Positions 22,331 to 34,565 of a DNA stretch of 64,000 nt are shown piece after piece. The stretch is from Maratus speciosus (lineage: Eukaryota; Arthropoda; Arachnida; Araneae; Salticidae). The DNA lies in contig OZ010792.1 in assembly GCA_963932465.1 (NCBI GenBank), positions 280,409,836-280,473,835 on the forward strand, in the 5' to 3' direction. Position numbers and translations under genes: made by a program. Numbering within the stretch: the first letter of the stretch is position 1; each line of letters opens with the position of its first letter. The notes below the pieces were generated by a model that worked only from the letters and a program-made list of their open reading frames with translations, did no database searches and was not told the origin of the DNA.

Positions 22331-24369
22331 TCCCCCATAAAATTTATGACACAGACGGACATTTTCTTAAAAACAGTCAAATCGTGTTCAGAACCTTCTA
22401 AAACGAATAAATCTGTCAGCATTTTTCACGAATTTAATACTTTCTTCGTATAAAGATAGACGGAAGTAAACAATTACTGCAAAATAATAATATCAATAGG
22501 AGAAGAAAAGTTTTAAAATTTTCTTTAATTTTATTAAAATATTTTTACTTAAAAAATTGTACAAACAGAATTGTCTGTTTCTTTGATGAAATTATTTTCC
22601 TTCATAAAATTCCTTGATAAAATAATTTCCTTCATTCAATAATATGCCAAAAGAACTTTGAGTTCTTTAAAATTAAAAATTTTAAAGAAATGTTCAAAGT
22701 GTACGAAGTTCTCTTACAGAGATGATTTTGAAATCGGACTTTCTTTTTTTTTTTTTTTTTTTTTTTACCAACAGCACAATTCTAGAAATTGAAATGAATA
22801 AATATTCTTCATACAACTTTTAAATGGTTGTCTACAAGTCTGAAAATGAGACTGAATAAATTTCTTTTAGTTCTTTTACCCAAAACAAAACGGATTCATT
22901 ACTGTACAAACAAGGAAATGATTCGAAGCTTATTATATTTATCCTAATATAATTAATTATGTTTGCTAATTAATATTTTTGACATCTTGAATTATAGCCA
23001 TCTATTAACAAACGACATATTATTGATATCCCTTATGAAATAAAAATTTAATGCATCCGTGTTTGCAGTTATTATAAATTTTTAAAAGGAAAAACCTTAA
23101 TTATGTCAGAAATGCAACCTTTCTGTTAACTACAGGTATTTTGGGAGGAGACAATTAAACTGCATTTTAATTAATGTATTTTTAAAACTGTTTTTATATT
23201 TATTTTTCAATCTTATTCAAAAAACTGATTTTGAAATGAGACTTTTTTTTTATGTACACAATTTTAGAAGTGAAATGAATATTCTTCAAAAAACTTTTAG
23301 CAATAACTGTCTAGATGTCTGGAATTGAGATTGAAAGGATTTCTTTCTTTGAATTTTTCTTTTTTGTAACAATTAAAGCACTGTCTAGGTTGGGAAAATA
23401 GGGTGAACCTGTTTTGCAGGTTTGTTTACATAATATTTACCTGAAGAAAGTACTGAGCGATATGTTATATTGGGATACCTTTTTTGTTTTTACACACACA
23501 GCATAATTAATGACTATGCATGTTACGTTATCCGTTTTTCAGATAATTTATCTTACCTTTGGGAATTTCGTACTTTGTTTTATTCCAGGAAATATTTTTT
23601 TCTTAATTCTTGAAAACAGTGAGTTTTTTTTTTAAATTATTTAATTCATTATGAGAAAAGAGCTTTCAAAAACAATTATTAATCATATTTTGTTAGTCAC
23701 GATGGCCCAAAAATTGTAATTTTTTTAAACTCTTATATTCTTTTGGTATAATTTATGTTATTTTAAAAGTGAAAATGTAGTACTGTTGTAAATGAGAAAA
23801 ATATAACGAAATGTCCTTTGGTGGTTAAGTTGTTTGAAATGGAGAAAATTTAATAAATCTCAAAATTACTATTACCATTATCATATATTCCTGTAATTGT
23901 TTGAAGTACATTTTAATAACGTTATATTATTTCAAACACAACGAAACTTATATAAAAAAAAAGTCAGAAATTGTACGTCAAACGTGGCAAATGAGGTGAG
24001 GACTTATTATAACAAGTTTTATAAATATTCAGATCTTGGTTCAATAGCTGCTGCACTCTTATGCAGAAATGCATGAATACAAAATTTATTACGATTATAT
24101 ATATTAAATTTAGTAATACTGAAATAATATGACTCCATCTTAAATAGGACGTAATCACCATGGAAACCTAGAATCCTTATCTATCATGGGATATCATTGA
24201 ATTAATTACGTATGATAGGATTTAATAAAATGAAGAAAACTTTTATTAATATCTTTTTAAGTTTTGATTCGATTTTCATAAAATTTGAAATGATTCGATA
24301 AAATTCTGCAACGATTATATATATTGAATTTCAAACGATTCGGTTGGGTAGTTTTTGCGCTGTTATATG
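22331..24369. other. AT-rich stretch with simple repeats
   Basis: It contains a poly-T run at about 22743-22766. No gene was recognised. Short ORFs lack plausible composition. Confidence 0.5.
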
Positions 24370-24370
24370 C

Positions 24371-24401
24371 GGGCAGGCAGACAGACAGACGGACGGACGG
24401 A
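24371..24401. repeat. (CAGA/CGGA)n microsatellite
   Basis: GGCAGGCAGACAGACAGACG followed by three GGAC units. Such tracts often mark the end of a dispersed arthropod repeat. That link is an inference. Confidence 0.8.
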
Positions 24402-24613
24402 TCATACGACGACTATAGGAGCTACGTATTTATATAATTACGAACACCACCTAAAAAACTGTGATTCCGTTTTTGTGCCAGAAAATGCCGAGAATTATAA
24501 AATTATTCATATCACAACTCGGTAATTTTTGGTCGAACAAAAATGATTTTTTATTTTCTTTAATTACTACAGTTACTTTAGTTTAGGAGACGTATGAAAA
24601 TTTACGTTCGGAA

Positions 24614-24616
<3 letters not shown>

Positions 24617-24649
<33 letters not shown>
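24617..24649. repeat. 33-base poly-A tract
   Basis: Uninterrupted A run. It may be a retroposon tail, but no body or target duplication was identified. Confidence 0.85.
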
Positions 24650-24651
<2 letters not shown>

Positions 24652-25570
24652 ATGATTTTAAGTCAAACAGATTTTCACATGAAGAAGTACATCGTTTGAA
24701 ACTGTTTTTCTACTATTCTATTCTATTACCTACTGCTAAAGAAAAGACACCCTGTATATACTAATTTATATTAAATGCATAATCTTTTCCCTTTAAATAA
24801 GTATTTTGCTTTTTTGAGAAATAGGAACTATAAGAGAGAAAAACGGAAGAGTCAAAACTCACTCCGAAAACAGTCCAATCACGAAAGAATAAAACTAAAC
24901 TCGATTCGCATCAGAACAGAGTCAAGCCGAAATAAAAACATGTTTTCCGACTGGTGTTGTCAGATCCACTGTCGCACACAGTGGGACAAAGAAGAGCGGG
25001 ACAGTGCGGGACACAAAAATACACTGTAAATAGTGTGGAAACAAAACCGAACTATAACTGAATGCTGTCTTAAACGTAAACAAACTAATGGTCTCTACGA
25101 AAGAAATATCATACAATTATACCTCTTAAGACGTAAATCTGTCTACAAACGTAATCTTTCCGTCTTAGAAGATTTTACTGTACCAAATAAACACAATAAT
25201 TTTATACAATAAAATCTGTGAAAGTGGAAACGCTAGAGACCGAAACAAAATTTTATTTAGAGAATATTTCCGATTCATAGCAATTATTATTTTATAATAT
25301 TCCTTTTGTAAGGACTATGAAATATTTACATTTAAAGAAAGATTCCGTTATAAACAGATTTTATTTTTACTGATTTTACTGTAAAGAGTACAGTAAAATG
25401 AAAAATTGAATTGCAAGATGCAAAAGTATCCCATCTAACACAAGTTTCCTTAGCAATTAAATTTGTATGGTACATAACTTTCGACCGAATCGTAAACATT
25501 TTACGTTAGAGACAGGTTCTGTTTACACAGGTTTTAATGTTTTAAATTCCTCTCGATACAGACTCACAAA
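24650..25570. other. Unassigned stretch with a lone mariner-type end
   Basis: CACCCTGTATA at about 24750 matches the outer end of mariner TIRs, with no partner found. No gene was recognised. Short ORFs at 24775-25116 overlap on both strands without family resemblance. Confidence 0.4.
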
Positions 25571-25573
25571 TAG

Positions 25574-26035
25574 GGAGTGGTACGCTCTAAAATTGGGAGG
25601 AGTGAAAAGTTCACTTTTTAAAAGAGTGAAATGCATTTTACCTCTTTTGGAGTGAATTTTATAAAAATACAGTTATTAAAGAGTGGAATTTTCCACTCTC
25701 TAGAAAGGAGTGAAATATTTCACTCCATTGCCGAGAGTGAAATATCTCATTCCGTTGTCGAGGGGGAAATATTTTAGTCCGTTGACGAGAGTGAAAGCCT
25801 GGCATTATACACTTTTAAATTTTTCCGTTCAATTTTGAACCAATACATAAAGTAAAATAATCTAAAGCGGCAAAATATGGAACTTCTTAATTTTCAAAAA
25901 CTTAATTTCAAAACCTTGAAATTTCTAAACCTTGAAAATTACACTGATTTGGTATTGAAACGCACTCCCTTTGAAAGAGTGAATAGTCACTCCCCTGAAA
26001 GAGTGATTATTCACTCCTAAAATGAGTAATTATCG
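25574..26035. repeat. GAGTGAA/TTCACTC palindrome cluster with a 27-bp tandem repeat
   Basis: At least ten GAGTG or CACTC motifs occur. They include perfect palindromes GAGTGGAATTTTCCACTC (25681-25698) and GGAGTGAAATATTTCACTCC (25708-25727). A 27-base unit with TTGCCGAG/TTGTCGAG/TTGACGAG repeats three times from about 25728 to 25800. Confidence 0.75.
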
Positions 26036-26742
26036 TATGTATTGGTATTACTCATTAGCCAATCAGAACACGGTTTGGAATATAATTGTTTTAACAATTA
26101 AATAACAAACAATGCTTATCAAAAAATAAGCAGGGTTTCAATAATTTGGCCTTTGTGAATAAAAAAATTAGTTTAAATATTTTATTCTTCCTATTCGATA
26201 CTGTGATGTTAAATATTTTAATTTGTCATTGCTCAAAAACAAATTGCTAACACAGAGATATCGTGATTTACGGCTCCATTCATAGCAGTTAAAAACATTC
26301 ATTTGCAGTTATTTGGGATATTTTCCAGTGTTTGAATTTCTTATATCATATGGCAAGATTTTTTGAAACGTTGTTACATCTAACAATGGAATTTATTCTT
26401 ATAATGTAGTTTATTTTTATTAATAGTATAATTATAAATACTAATTATTATTTTTAGTGTTTCTCAAATTGGTATATTCATTTTTTTTAAATTGTATGTA
26501 AGCATTTTTCTCTGGTCTATCATTTTAAATTTTCGATATTGAGTAATATCAAAATATTCAATTACAAACCTTCTGCATCATTTATTAAATATTCTTCTAT
26601 TGCAAACGCATTTTCTACGTTTATGATTCACCTAATTATGGACACTAAAACATAAAACATGATATTTAAGCGCTGGTTTTCAGATTTGATATTTTGTATG
26701 CGGATGTTATATTTACTGAGCACGTTGGAAAAATGTAATACT
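26036..26742. other. AT-rich stretch
   Basis: Nothing recognised. Confidence 0.4.
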
Positions 26743-27345
26743 CTCTATCTTTATTTTGCTTGCGTTCGTAGCTAGCTCCTGCTAATCTATGTGAGAGTTA
26801 GTTCCGCGGTGTGCTTGGGTCCGTACAAATATAGTTTTTGCGGTAGTTTTTAAATTCATATTTCAGACAATGTGTAGGGAGTTAATGACGTGGAGGGTAT
26901 TGATCACATTTCTAAAATTAAATAATCTTCAATATAATTTTGTTCATTCCAATGATACCATCCAAGATACACCCATATGCATGATATTTACTTTAGCAAT
27001 ATTTTTGGCAGTACAAAAATTAAGGTAATTTTTGCCCGGATTTCCACATTCTCTTTTTAGATGATTTGTATGTGCTGATGCTGACTTTGGAAACATTGCC
27101 GTATGTGCTTCCGAAACTCGATTAATGTAATTCGTTACAAAGATACACATTCTTTTATGCCTGCTATTGCTATCAATGAAGAGCAAGGAATTTAGAAGAT
27201 TTTTTATGTATTCTAATTCTCTACCCTTCTTTTCGTCTTTCTTCTCCAAGTTCTATAGGATAATTATATAAGACTGACACCTATTTTATAAAATTTTTGA
27301 AACGCTGTATTTGACAAATCGTATCGGATATTTCTGTTATTCATT
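26743..27345 (+). repeat. Diverged segmental duplication, copy 1
   Basis: Blocks shared in order with 28465-29160 include TTTATTTTGCTTGCGTTCGT, GTGTGCTTGG-like, TTTCAGACA, GCTATCAATGAA followed by GCAAGGAATTTAGAAGA, and ATCGGATATTTCTGT near the end. The copies differ by many substitutions and indels. Neither has a convincing ORF. Confidence 0.8.
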
Positions 27346-28464
27346 TTTGAAAAGGCTGGTAGAATTGTTTAACGCATTCAAATTTAGGAAGAGAGAAATT
27401 TCATTTAATCTACAAATAACACATGTTTAAAAAAAAAAAAGGATTCAAAATTAATAAAATAAAGACGCTGCTAGTTGTTCCATAAAGTTTTTTACAGTCT
27501 AAATTTATGCAACGCAAATAGCATATACTAAATGCGATCTTTTCTCTTCAGATATTTCTAGAGCTGAACTATCTGTTCTATAATGCATTGTTTTAATATT
27601 TTTTAAATTCCCGACAGATTTATCCATTTCAGAATGATTATACAATAATCATAACTCATTACAAATAAAAAATGTTAAAAAGTATTTTGCTGCAATATTG
27701 GGTGTAACATAAATGGTTTTAAAAAGAGAACTAGATAAATAATTGATTATAGATCATATTCCACTTCAATGCCGAAAAATCCCAAATATTTTTGAAAACG
27801 GGAAAGATTCATGTTGCAGCTCCAATGTTAATTATATCCTGCACGCTATGAAGCAATGAACATTCTCATTTAATTTGGTAATACTAACGGCCTGAAAGGC
27901 ACAGTTAGTTAGCTTGATTGCAAATTATATCTACTTTTGATGTACAAATCAGATAGTTAACTTTAAATTAAATATTGTCTGCTGTCATTTTTCTGGTATC
28001 TATTTTAAAATATGTTTTTCTTAATAAAACTTAAAATAGTACATACAATTTTATTGCCGTCAATTGATCAATTTCTTCTGTAAATATTTTATACTATATT
28101 TTGAACTTGTGACTTATTTTGTTTTACATTTTACTCGAAAACTATTGGTCCTAGAAGTGTGTTTCTTCTGATATGATTAGCAGAACCTTAACTATTAACT
28201 GTACAGAAAATTAGGCGATAGCAGCTCAGGCGCAATATAATAAATGGCAATGCATTTAAAGAAGAGAAAGTTTTTATTCTCTTTGAATATCAGTGATTCG
28301 CATTGATGCTGACCTATCCGTGTGGTTCTTTGTATTTTGGGTTTATTCAGCAATATGTTTGGGTCTCCGTTATTCAAATGTCTGTACGGGATTCCAAATT
28401 TGTTCTTTAGATAATTTTTTGTATGTTGATGATACACATATTGATCACGATTTAACAATTTAAT
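27346..28464. other. AT-rich stretch between the duplicated segments
   Basis: No gene recognised. Confidence 0.4.
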
Positions 28465-29160
28465 AATGTATAGCTTTATTTTGCTTGCGTTCGTATCTTG
28501 TACCTGCCATCTGCTTATTTGCATAAAAATTAGTTCAGTGATGTGCTTGGCTCCTTTGTTATAAGAATAACTTCTTCGGTAGTTTTAAAATTCACGTTTC
28601 AGACAGTTTGTGCTTCAGTAATAACGGGGAGATATCAATAACATTTCGATAAGTATATAATCTCTAATATTTTTTTACTTATTTAAAAGATACTACCTAA
28701 AACTCGCTAATCTGCGTGACATTTCTTTTAGCTATATGCTTAATGATTGTTTTAGCTATAATAACAAGTAAGATAATTCTTGTCTCGCTAAGCTGCATGA
28801 CGTTTTTTTCAGCTGTATGGCTTAATGCTTACCTTACCTCTAATAATAATTAAGATAATTCTTGTCCCGATTTCGATATTCTCTTTTCGAATTATTTGTG
28901 AGGTATGAATTTCGAGACAATTGCCACATATTCTTCAAAAATTTGAAGTTCCACACTTTTTTATACGTGCTACTGCTATCAATGAAATGCAAGGAATTAG
29001 AAGATATTTCGTAAGTTGTTGTAATACTCTACCGGCTTTTTATTTTTCTTGTCCAAATTATATAAGATTAAGGCATAACACTGATAACTACTTTATGAAA
29101 TATTTGGGGGCATTTACTTGACAAACTATATCGGATATTTCTGTAATTCATTTTCGAAAA
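28465..29160 (+). repeat. Diverged segmental duplication, copy 2
   Basis: Partner of 26743-27345. This copy is longer because of extra AT-rich sequence around 28670-28860, which itself contains a short repeated block (a GCTAA...GCTGTATG-like motif twice). Confidence 0.8.
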
Positions 29161-30465
29161 AGAGTTATGGCTTTTTTCCCTCCATACAAGTTTACGTGAT
29201 ATTTCATCCAGTGTATTAATAAAACGTTTTATTTTTATTTTTAAGAAAGACTAACGAATAACAAATTACAGATTTAACTAGTTTTTTCATAAATTCTTTT
29301 TAGAGTTTAAATTTATAGCTGAATGTAAAAATAAAAAATAAATTTTCTGATTCCAAAAAGAAAATGTTCCCACATTGCGGTTTGCAAGCTAGTTGCAAAC
29401 ATAGCCGATGTAGGTAGATGGTCATACTAGGTGTAATTTTTTTTTCTTTTTGATATTACAGTCTTTGATAATGTGTGCAATAATCAGTCTTAGCGTATCT
29501 CTCATGCCTCAACAAAAGTATATAGTTTGGTTTTTTTGTGCTTTTTTGTTTGTCCCTTCCTGCGGTTGGTGCCCAGATCAACTAAGAAAAAGTTTTTTAT
29601 AACATTTATCTTTATAAATAAATAATTTATTTCAAGTGAAGTAATTAGAAAAAAGGGAAAATTTGTTGCTCGCTAGCATTCTGGAGTGACTAATTTATCT
29701 TTAGATTGCCAAGCGATTTTTTACATTTAAAAATAAAAACTTTAAGGTACTTTTTAAAAACATTTCGTGATATGATTTCAACATATTTAATGTCATTAAT
29801 AAAATTTTTAATCTTAAGAAAATGTGAAAAAGGGTACACGTTTCGATAGGTTTTCTGTTTTTTCTAAATAACTTTCTTCTGCTAACATTTAAAAAAAATA
29901 TCATCCAAGAATATTGCATTCATTTTAGATGTGACTATTTTTTACAAAAATAAAATTACGTTATAATCCGAACGTTGTTGCTAATGGCTCGAAAACTATG
30001 TACATAATACATAATTGAACTATCATTCATTTTGTGACATTCCTAGTTGACTATTATGTTTCACGTTGGAATGTCAAGAAATTTAAAAGCAGTCGTAAAA
30101 ACACATAAAACAAAATCTAAACTTTATATTGAACATTAACTTCAGATATTAGATAATAGAAACGTCTTGCTTTTGTAAAATATGGATTAAAACTATTAGG
30201 AAACTATATTATGGTTAAAGATTTCTAAACATCTTCAATAACATTTTTTGAAATACAAGCGAGGATATTTGAAAGCATAGTTTACCTTGCTGCAAATCGA
30301 ATGGCCACACCCCTTCCTAAAGAAATTTATAAATAAATAAAGTAAATAAATAAATAAAATAAGGGAATACAAATACAGTTCCATTTTTAATTAATACGCT
30401 TTTCCCTCCATTAGTTAGGGTAGAACACATACACCCCAAAGGCAATTGCTACCTTCTTGGTTGGT
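29161..30465. other. AT-rich stretch
   Basis: It contains a (TAAA)n-like microsatellite near 30330-30360. No gene recognised. Confidence 0.45.
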
Positions 30466-30470
30466 CTACA

Positions 30471-30765
30471 TAAAATTTACTGTATCAATCTAAGAAGGCC
30501 GTTCATTAATTGTTGCAGAAACTATAGACACATTCCTTGATTCTTTTCTTTCTTTCTTGCTAGACTTACGTGAAATTTCATCCCATACCTTTACATTTAC
30601 CGTTACCATTACCCATTACCCATACCTTGGCCGGTCTACATATAATTTGTTGTACCAAAGGAAGAGGGCCGTTCATAAATTGTTTCCGAAATTGTAATCA
30701 CATTCTTTGGTTCTTTTCTTTCTTCCTTGCTGGACTTGCATAAAATTTCATCCCATCTTTTAACC
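30471..30765. repeat. 160-bp tandem duplication (diverged)
   Basis: GGTCTACATAAAATTT near 30473 recurs as GGTCTACATATAATTT near 30633. GGCCGTTCATTAATTGTT, TTCTTTTCTTTCTT and AAATTTCATCCCAT follow in both copies, giving a 160-base offset. Confidence 0.8.
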
Positions 30766-31140
30766 GTGCACAAATTAAGACACCTTATAAATGCATGGTT
30801 ATACTTTAAAATGTGTAAGACAAGAGCAATACTACATAAGATTATCACGTAAAACCACATACGTTTTTCTATAGGTAAAAGTGTTTTCTAGTTACAAAAA
30901 ACTTTTACTGAACAAATGCCACAGATGCACAAATTCATATGGTATTAGAAAGGAAGCCTCAAATATTACGAAGTAATTTTACAAAATAATGACTGTTGAC
31001 TTAATTTTTAAAACTTTCTGACATAGTTGAAAAGAGTTTAAGACTTCGTTATATCTGACTGTCGGTCCGCACTCTAACTCGAATAAATATACTCAGATTG
31101 CCATGTAATTTATATGTAGCATATTTGTTTCGAAAAATGA

Positions 31141-31400
31141 AGTGTATAGCATTTATAGTTCATTTACAGGGACAGTAAAAATAATTCCGTTATATTGTGA
31201 TTTATGGGAAAGAATCTTTTGCAGTGCGTTTTGATAGCGCTACCTATTTCAAACATAATGAAATTTATATATATCAATAAGGTGCATTACAATATGCTGC
31301 CAGTAGAATATGATGGGGATAGCATTTATAGTTCATTTACGGGAACACGCAAGAGAATTAGTTTATTATTATGTCTATGAGTGATAGTTGTTCAAAACGC
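31141..31400. repeat. 173-bp tandem duplication (partial)
   Basis: TAGCATTTATAGTTCATTTA occurs at 31147 and 31320, offset 173, and both are followed by related but diverged sequence. Confidence 0.6.
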
Positions 31401-32530
31401 GTTTTCAGTTGTGGCATACGTTTGTCAGTTTAACTAATTTTTGCATATTCCGTGAGGTGTATAAAGTCTATAGATTCTATACAGTACTGTAAAAAAGCAC
31501 TCTTAAGCATTACTATATATGGGTGTGTATTTCTTAAGGGTGATTTTGAATAGTGTTTTGAATTTATCAGCTGAACTGTATTTAGTATACGAGAAGACGT
31601 TTGTAGAATGAAAATAAATTCATATAAAAAGCTGAACAAAGAATTTGAAACATTGTGGACTACGTATGGCAATTGCTAGAAGTACTTTTTAGATATGTTA
31701 TGTATTTTTACTTGAATTAAATTTTATCCAAATATCCGGGGTTTATAAAAATTTGCATAGATAATATACAGGTCTGTACAAAAGAATGAAAGTACATTCT
31801 CAGATATTGGCGTAAATTGGTAAATGTGAATTGTCAACCTTGTTATGTGTTTTTCAACTAAACTAAATTAGCGTCAACTAAACTAAATTAGAGTAATGTG
31901 TAGTATATATGCAAATCCTATACAGGGTTGCGGAAAAAATAATCAGCTACCTTTCCAACTATGGAAGGTAATTGAAGAAATTGGGTTTTTTAATGTGTTA
32001 TGCGTTTTCTAAATTTACTTAAATATCTTCTTTCAGCTTATTAGTTGCTTTAAGTTGTGTTGCAGTATTTTGGAAATGTTTGGAAAATGTTTAGTAGTCT
32101 GTGTTCGAAGCATGATTTTACTTGCTTGTTTTTTTCCTTTTAGATTTAAAATATGGACAAGAGACTTCGTCTTTTTATTATCATTGTCCTAAATTTGAAC
32201 TTTTTACTCATATCCATTTATTTGCATGTTAACATATACGATCTTAAGCATATTTACCCAATGTTTCATACATACGCAAATCAACATATATGGTTGTTGA
32301 ATGGATATATATGTATGTAAATTCTTATTTAAGCAATTGTTTTCGTGCAAAGTATACCAAAACTTCATTGTCACTACCAAAGATATTAATAATAAAAGAA
32401 AGCCCAAAATGCTATATTTTTCAGTATGGCTGAATCTCCAAATTGCTTATCTGTTTGCAGAACAGACATCACTTTAGAATAAAGCTATACTGATTAATAA
32501 TTTTTTCTTTCTTTTCATCAGAAATAATAT
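31401..32530. other. AT-rich stretch
   Basis: A 21-base AACTAAACTAAATTAGMGTC-like unit is duplicated near 31857-31895. No gene recognised. Confidence 0.4.
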
Positions 32531-32840
32531 ACAGAGTTACCCCGTATAATCTTTATTCAATACATTTAATTCATAAACAATTAATTTTAGAAATATAGTT
32601 CAATTGCAAAAATGCTTCAAATGTTGTTCTGCCTCATATCAAAAGTTATTTACATCAAAATAGTTATTTTTGTAAAAGTTACGAAATTAAAATTTTTATA
32701 CGGTCTCTGGTTCCATAAGTTATGTACATGGTGCAGCAGGTATTTGAAAACACACATTATAGGGGAAATACCACCTTGTACATCGTGATTACAAATCCTT
32801 TTCTGTTACATGTAAACATGTGAGAACCTAGACTGAGAAA

Positions 32841-33697
32841 ATGAAGAGACAAGCTGTCATTGTCTCATTGGCTGAAGAACACTCCGATTTAGAGACTGCT
32901 GCATTTTTAAAACTCGCCCGATTATTTGTCTTTAAAGTAAGGAGCGAACTGAAGGTTGTCAAGTTTGATGTGGCAACCATTTCATACAGTGAATAACATT
33001 GTTGGCAATATGGATATGCCATTATCAAGATGCCGGAATTTGTCATTCGTATCGATGAAAATCCAAGGAAGTCGGTGAGGGAACTCGCTAGGGATCTGCA
33101 GATTGATGAGGCCACCATACGATGTGCGATTCGTGACTCGTGTGGATCTTCCTTACAGGACGTACGTGATGAGGAGAGGACAGTTCTTGTTCGTGAGAGC
33201 CAGGGATAACCACCTGACCAAAGCCAAACGCCTCTTTAACAAGCTGAAACATGAAGAGGAGCCGGTAATGCTGTTGTTTTCCTCAGATAACAAAACAATT
33301 GTCCAGGTCCAGGAAATGAACCGCAAAAAAGTCGGTGATTATATAAAATCCCCGAAGAGACTCTGACCGTCATGCACAGAAAATTTGCAGCAACACTCTG
33401 GGGCGGTCTTGAGCAACGAAGACGACCTGATGCCTCCACATGTCTTTCTTCAAGGTGCTAGAGTCAATGCCGATGTTTATGCCGTGGTGTTAAAGCTTTG
33501 TATTACTTCTATTACACGTGGGAGGTCGTACGTTTTTCAACAAGTCTCTACACCATCCCATACATCAGGTAAAACCCAACAATCGATGAGTAAAAACTTT
33601 TATGAAGGTGTGATCCTCAATTTGTTGCCCCCTCCTTCCCCCGACCCCAACTCAAACCCCGACCCAAAAAAAAAACATTTTTTTGTCACAATGTACA
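32841..33697 (+). pseudogene. Mariner-family transposase pseudogene
   Basis: The ATG at 32841 starts MKRQAVIVSLAEEHSDLETA, an HTH-type N-terminus. It reaches a stop at 32991-32993 inside the 66-bp segment that recurs at 34249. Homology continues as MPEFVIRIDENPRKSVREL, then in another frame MRRGQFLFVRARDNHLTKAK and FNKLKHEEEPVMLLFSSDNK, where the first catalytic Asp block would be (SSDNK in place of SDEK). A third frame carries MPPHVFLQGARVNADVYAVV, YVFQQVSTPSHTSG (the second Asp block, where the usual QQD is QQV) and LPPPSPDPNSNPDP (the third block). Multiple frameshifts and at least one lost catalytic residue make it dead. Confidence 0.8.
32952..33017 (+). repeat. 66-bp repeat, copy in mariner transposase
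   Basis: AAGGTTGTCAAGTTTGATGT and the following 46 bases match 34249-34314 with one mismatch (GGCAATATGG against GGCGATATGG). Confidence 0.9.
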
Positions 33698-34248
33698 CCT
33701 AATGGAACGTTTAACTTCATTTTTCATTTTTCATATTATTCCAATCGGAAATTCTTCAAAGAAGTGTTCTGTATTATAAAATAATAAACATTTGAAAAAA
33801 AAAAAATCCAATTTACTGAAAAAAAATATTTTAATGCTATTAATTAGGATTTTTAATTTTAAAAGGCTGAAGTCCAATTATCAAAATATTTTCTCCGTTT
33901 TATTCTCCTTTTCATTTTATTACTCGAAAAAAATTTTTTTTTTTAATTGGACATCCATTTTTTAATCCGAAAGACATAAAAAACAATATAAATCTCTCAC
34001 AAAGCTAAATTTTCATGAAAAATTCATATATTAATACACTTTATTACTTATATGGAGACATTAATAAACGAACATTTGAAATCGAATGCTGAGTTTTGTT
34101 GTATACAGTGGTGGAAATTGTTTTATGAAAACACAGTTTTTTAACAAAAACTTCTGTAATATTCATTAAAAATGATATATGCTGTGTACAACAAATGATT
34201 TACGAAAATAAAATTTCATGCTTAAAACGGTCTACCAGAATGAAAATA

Positions 34249-34314
34249 AGGTTGTCAAGTTTGATGTGGCAACCATTTCATACAGTGAATAACATTGTTG
34301 GCGATATGGATATA
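34249..34314 (+). repeat. 66-bp repeat, copy inside the left TIR of the Tc1-like element
   Basis: It is nearly identical to part of the mariner transposase at 32952-33017 and is absent from the right TIR of the same element. It therefore looks acquired after the element formed. Confidence 0.85.
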
Positions 34315-34565
34315 GTTTTTATTTTTGTATAGATTATATATTTGAACTAGTCGAGAAGATCATTAACAAAAATGATAAGCTTAAAAGTTAGATTTTCGTA
34401 ACATGCAAACATGGAAATTGATTTGATTTATGAAATATTACATTTCATTGGCTATTCTAAAGTAGTGTGACAAAAAGTTGCATAAAACAGAAAAATGTGA
34501 AATGCGCAGTAGACATAAAAAGCGTTATATATTGGAAGCAATACGTTTCAGCGATACTTTTCACG

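Larger units (their letters stand above)
32531..33715 (+). mobile_element. Degenerate mariner element
   Basis: TACAGAGTTACCCCGTATAA near 32531 looks like a mariner terminal repeat, about 310 bases upstream of the transposase start. The matching right end was not found near 33700, where the sequence turns into low-complexity C/A runs. The boundaries are therefore approximate. Confidence 0.55.
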
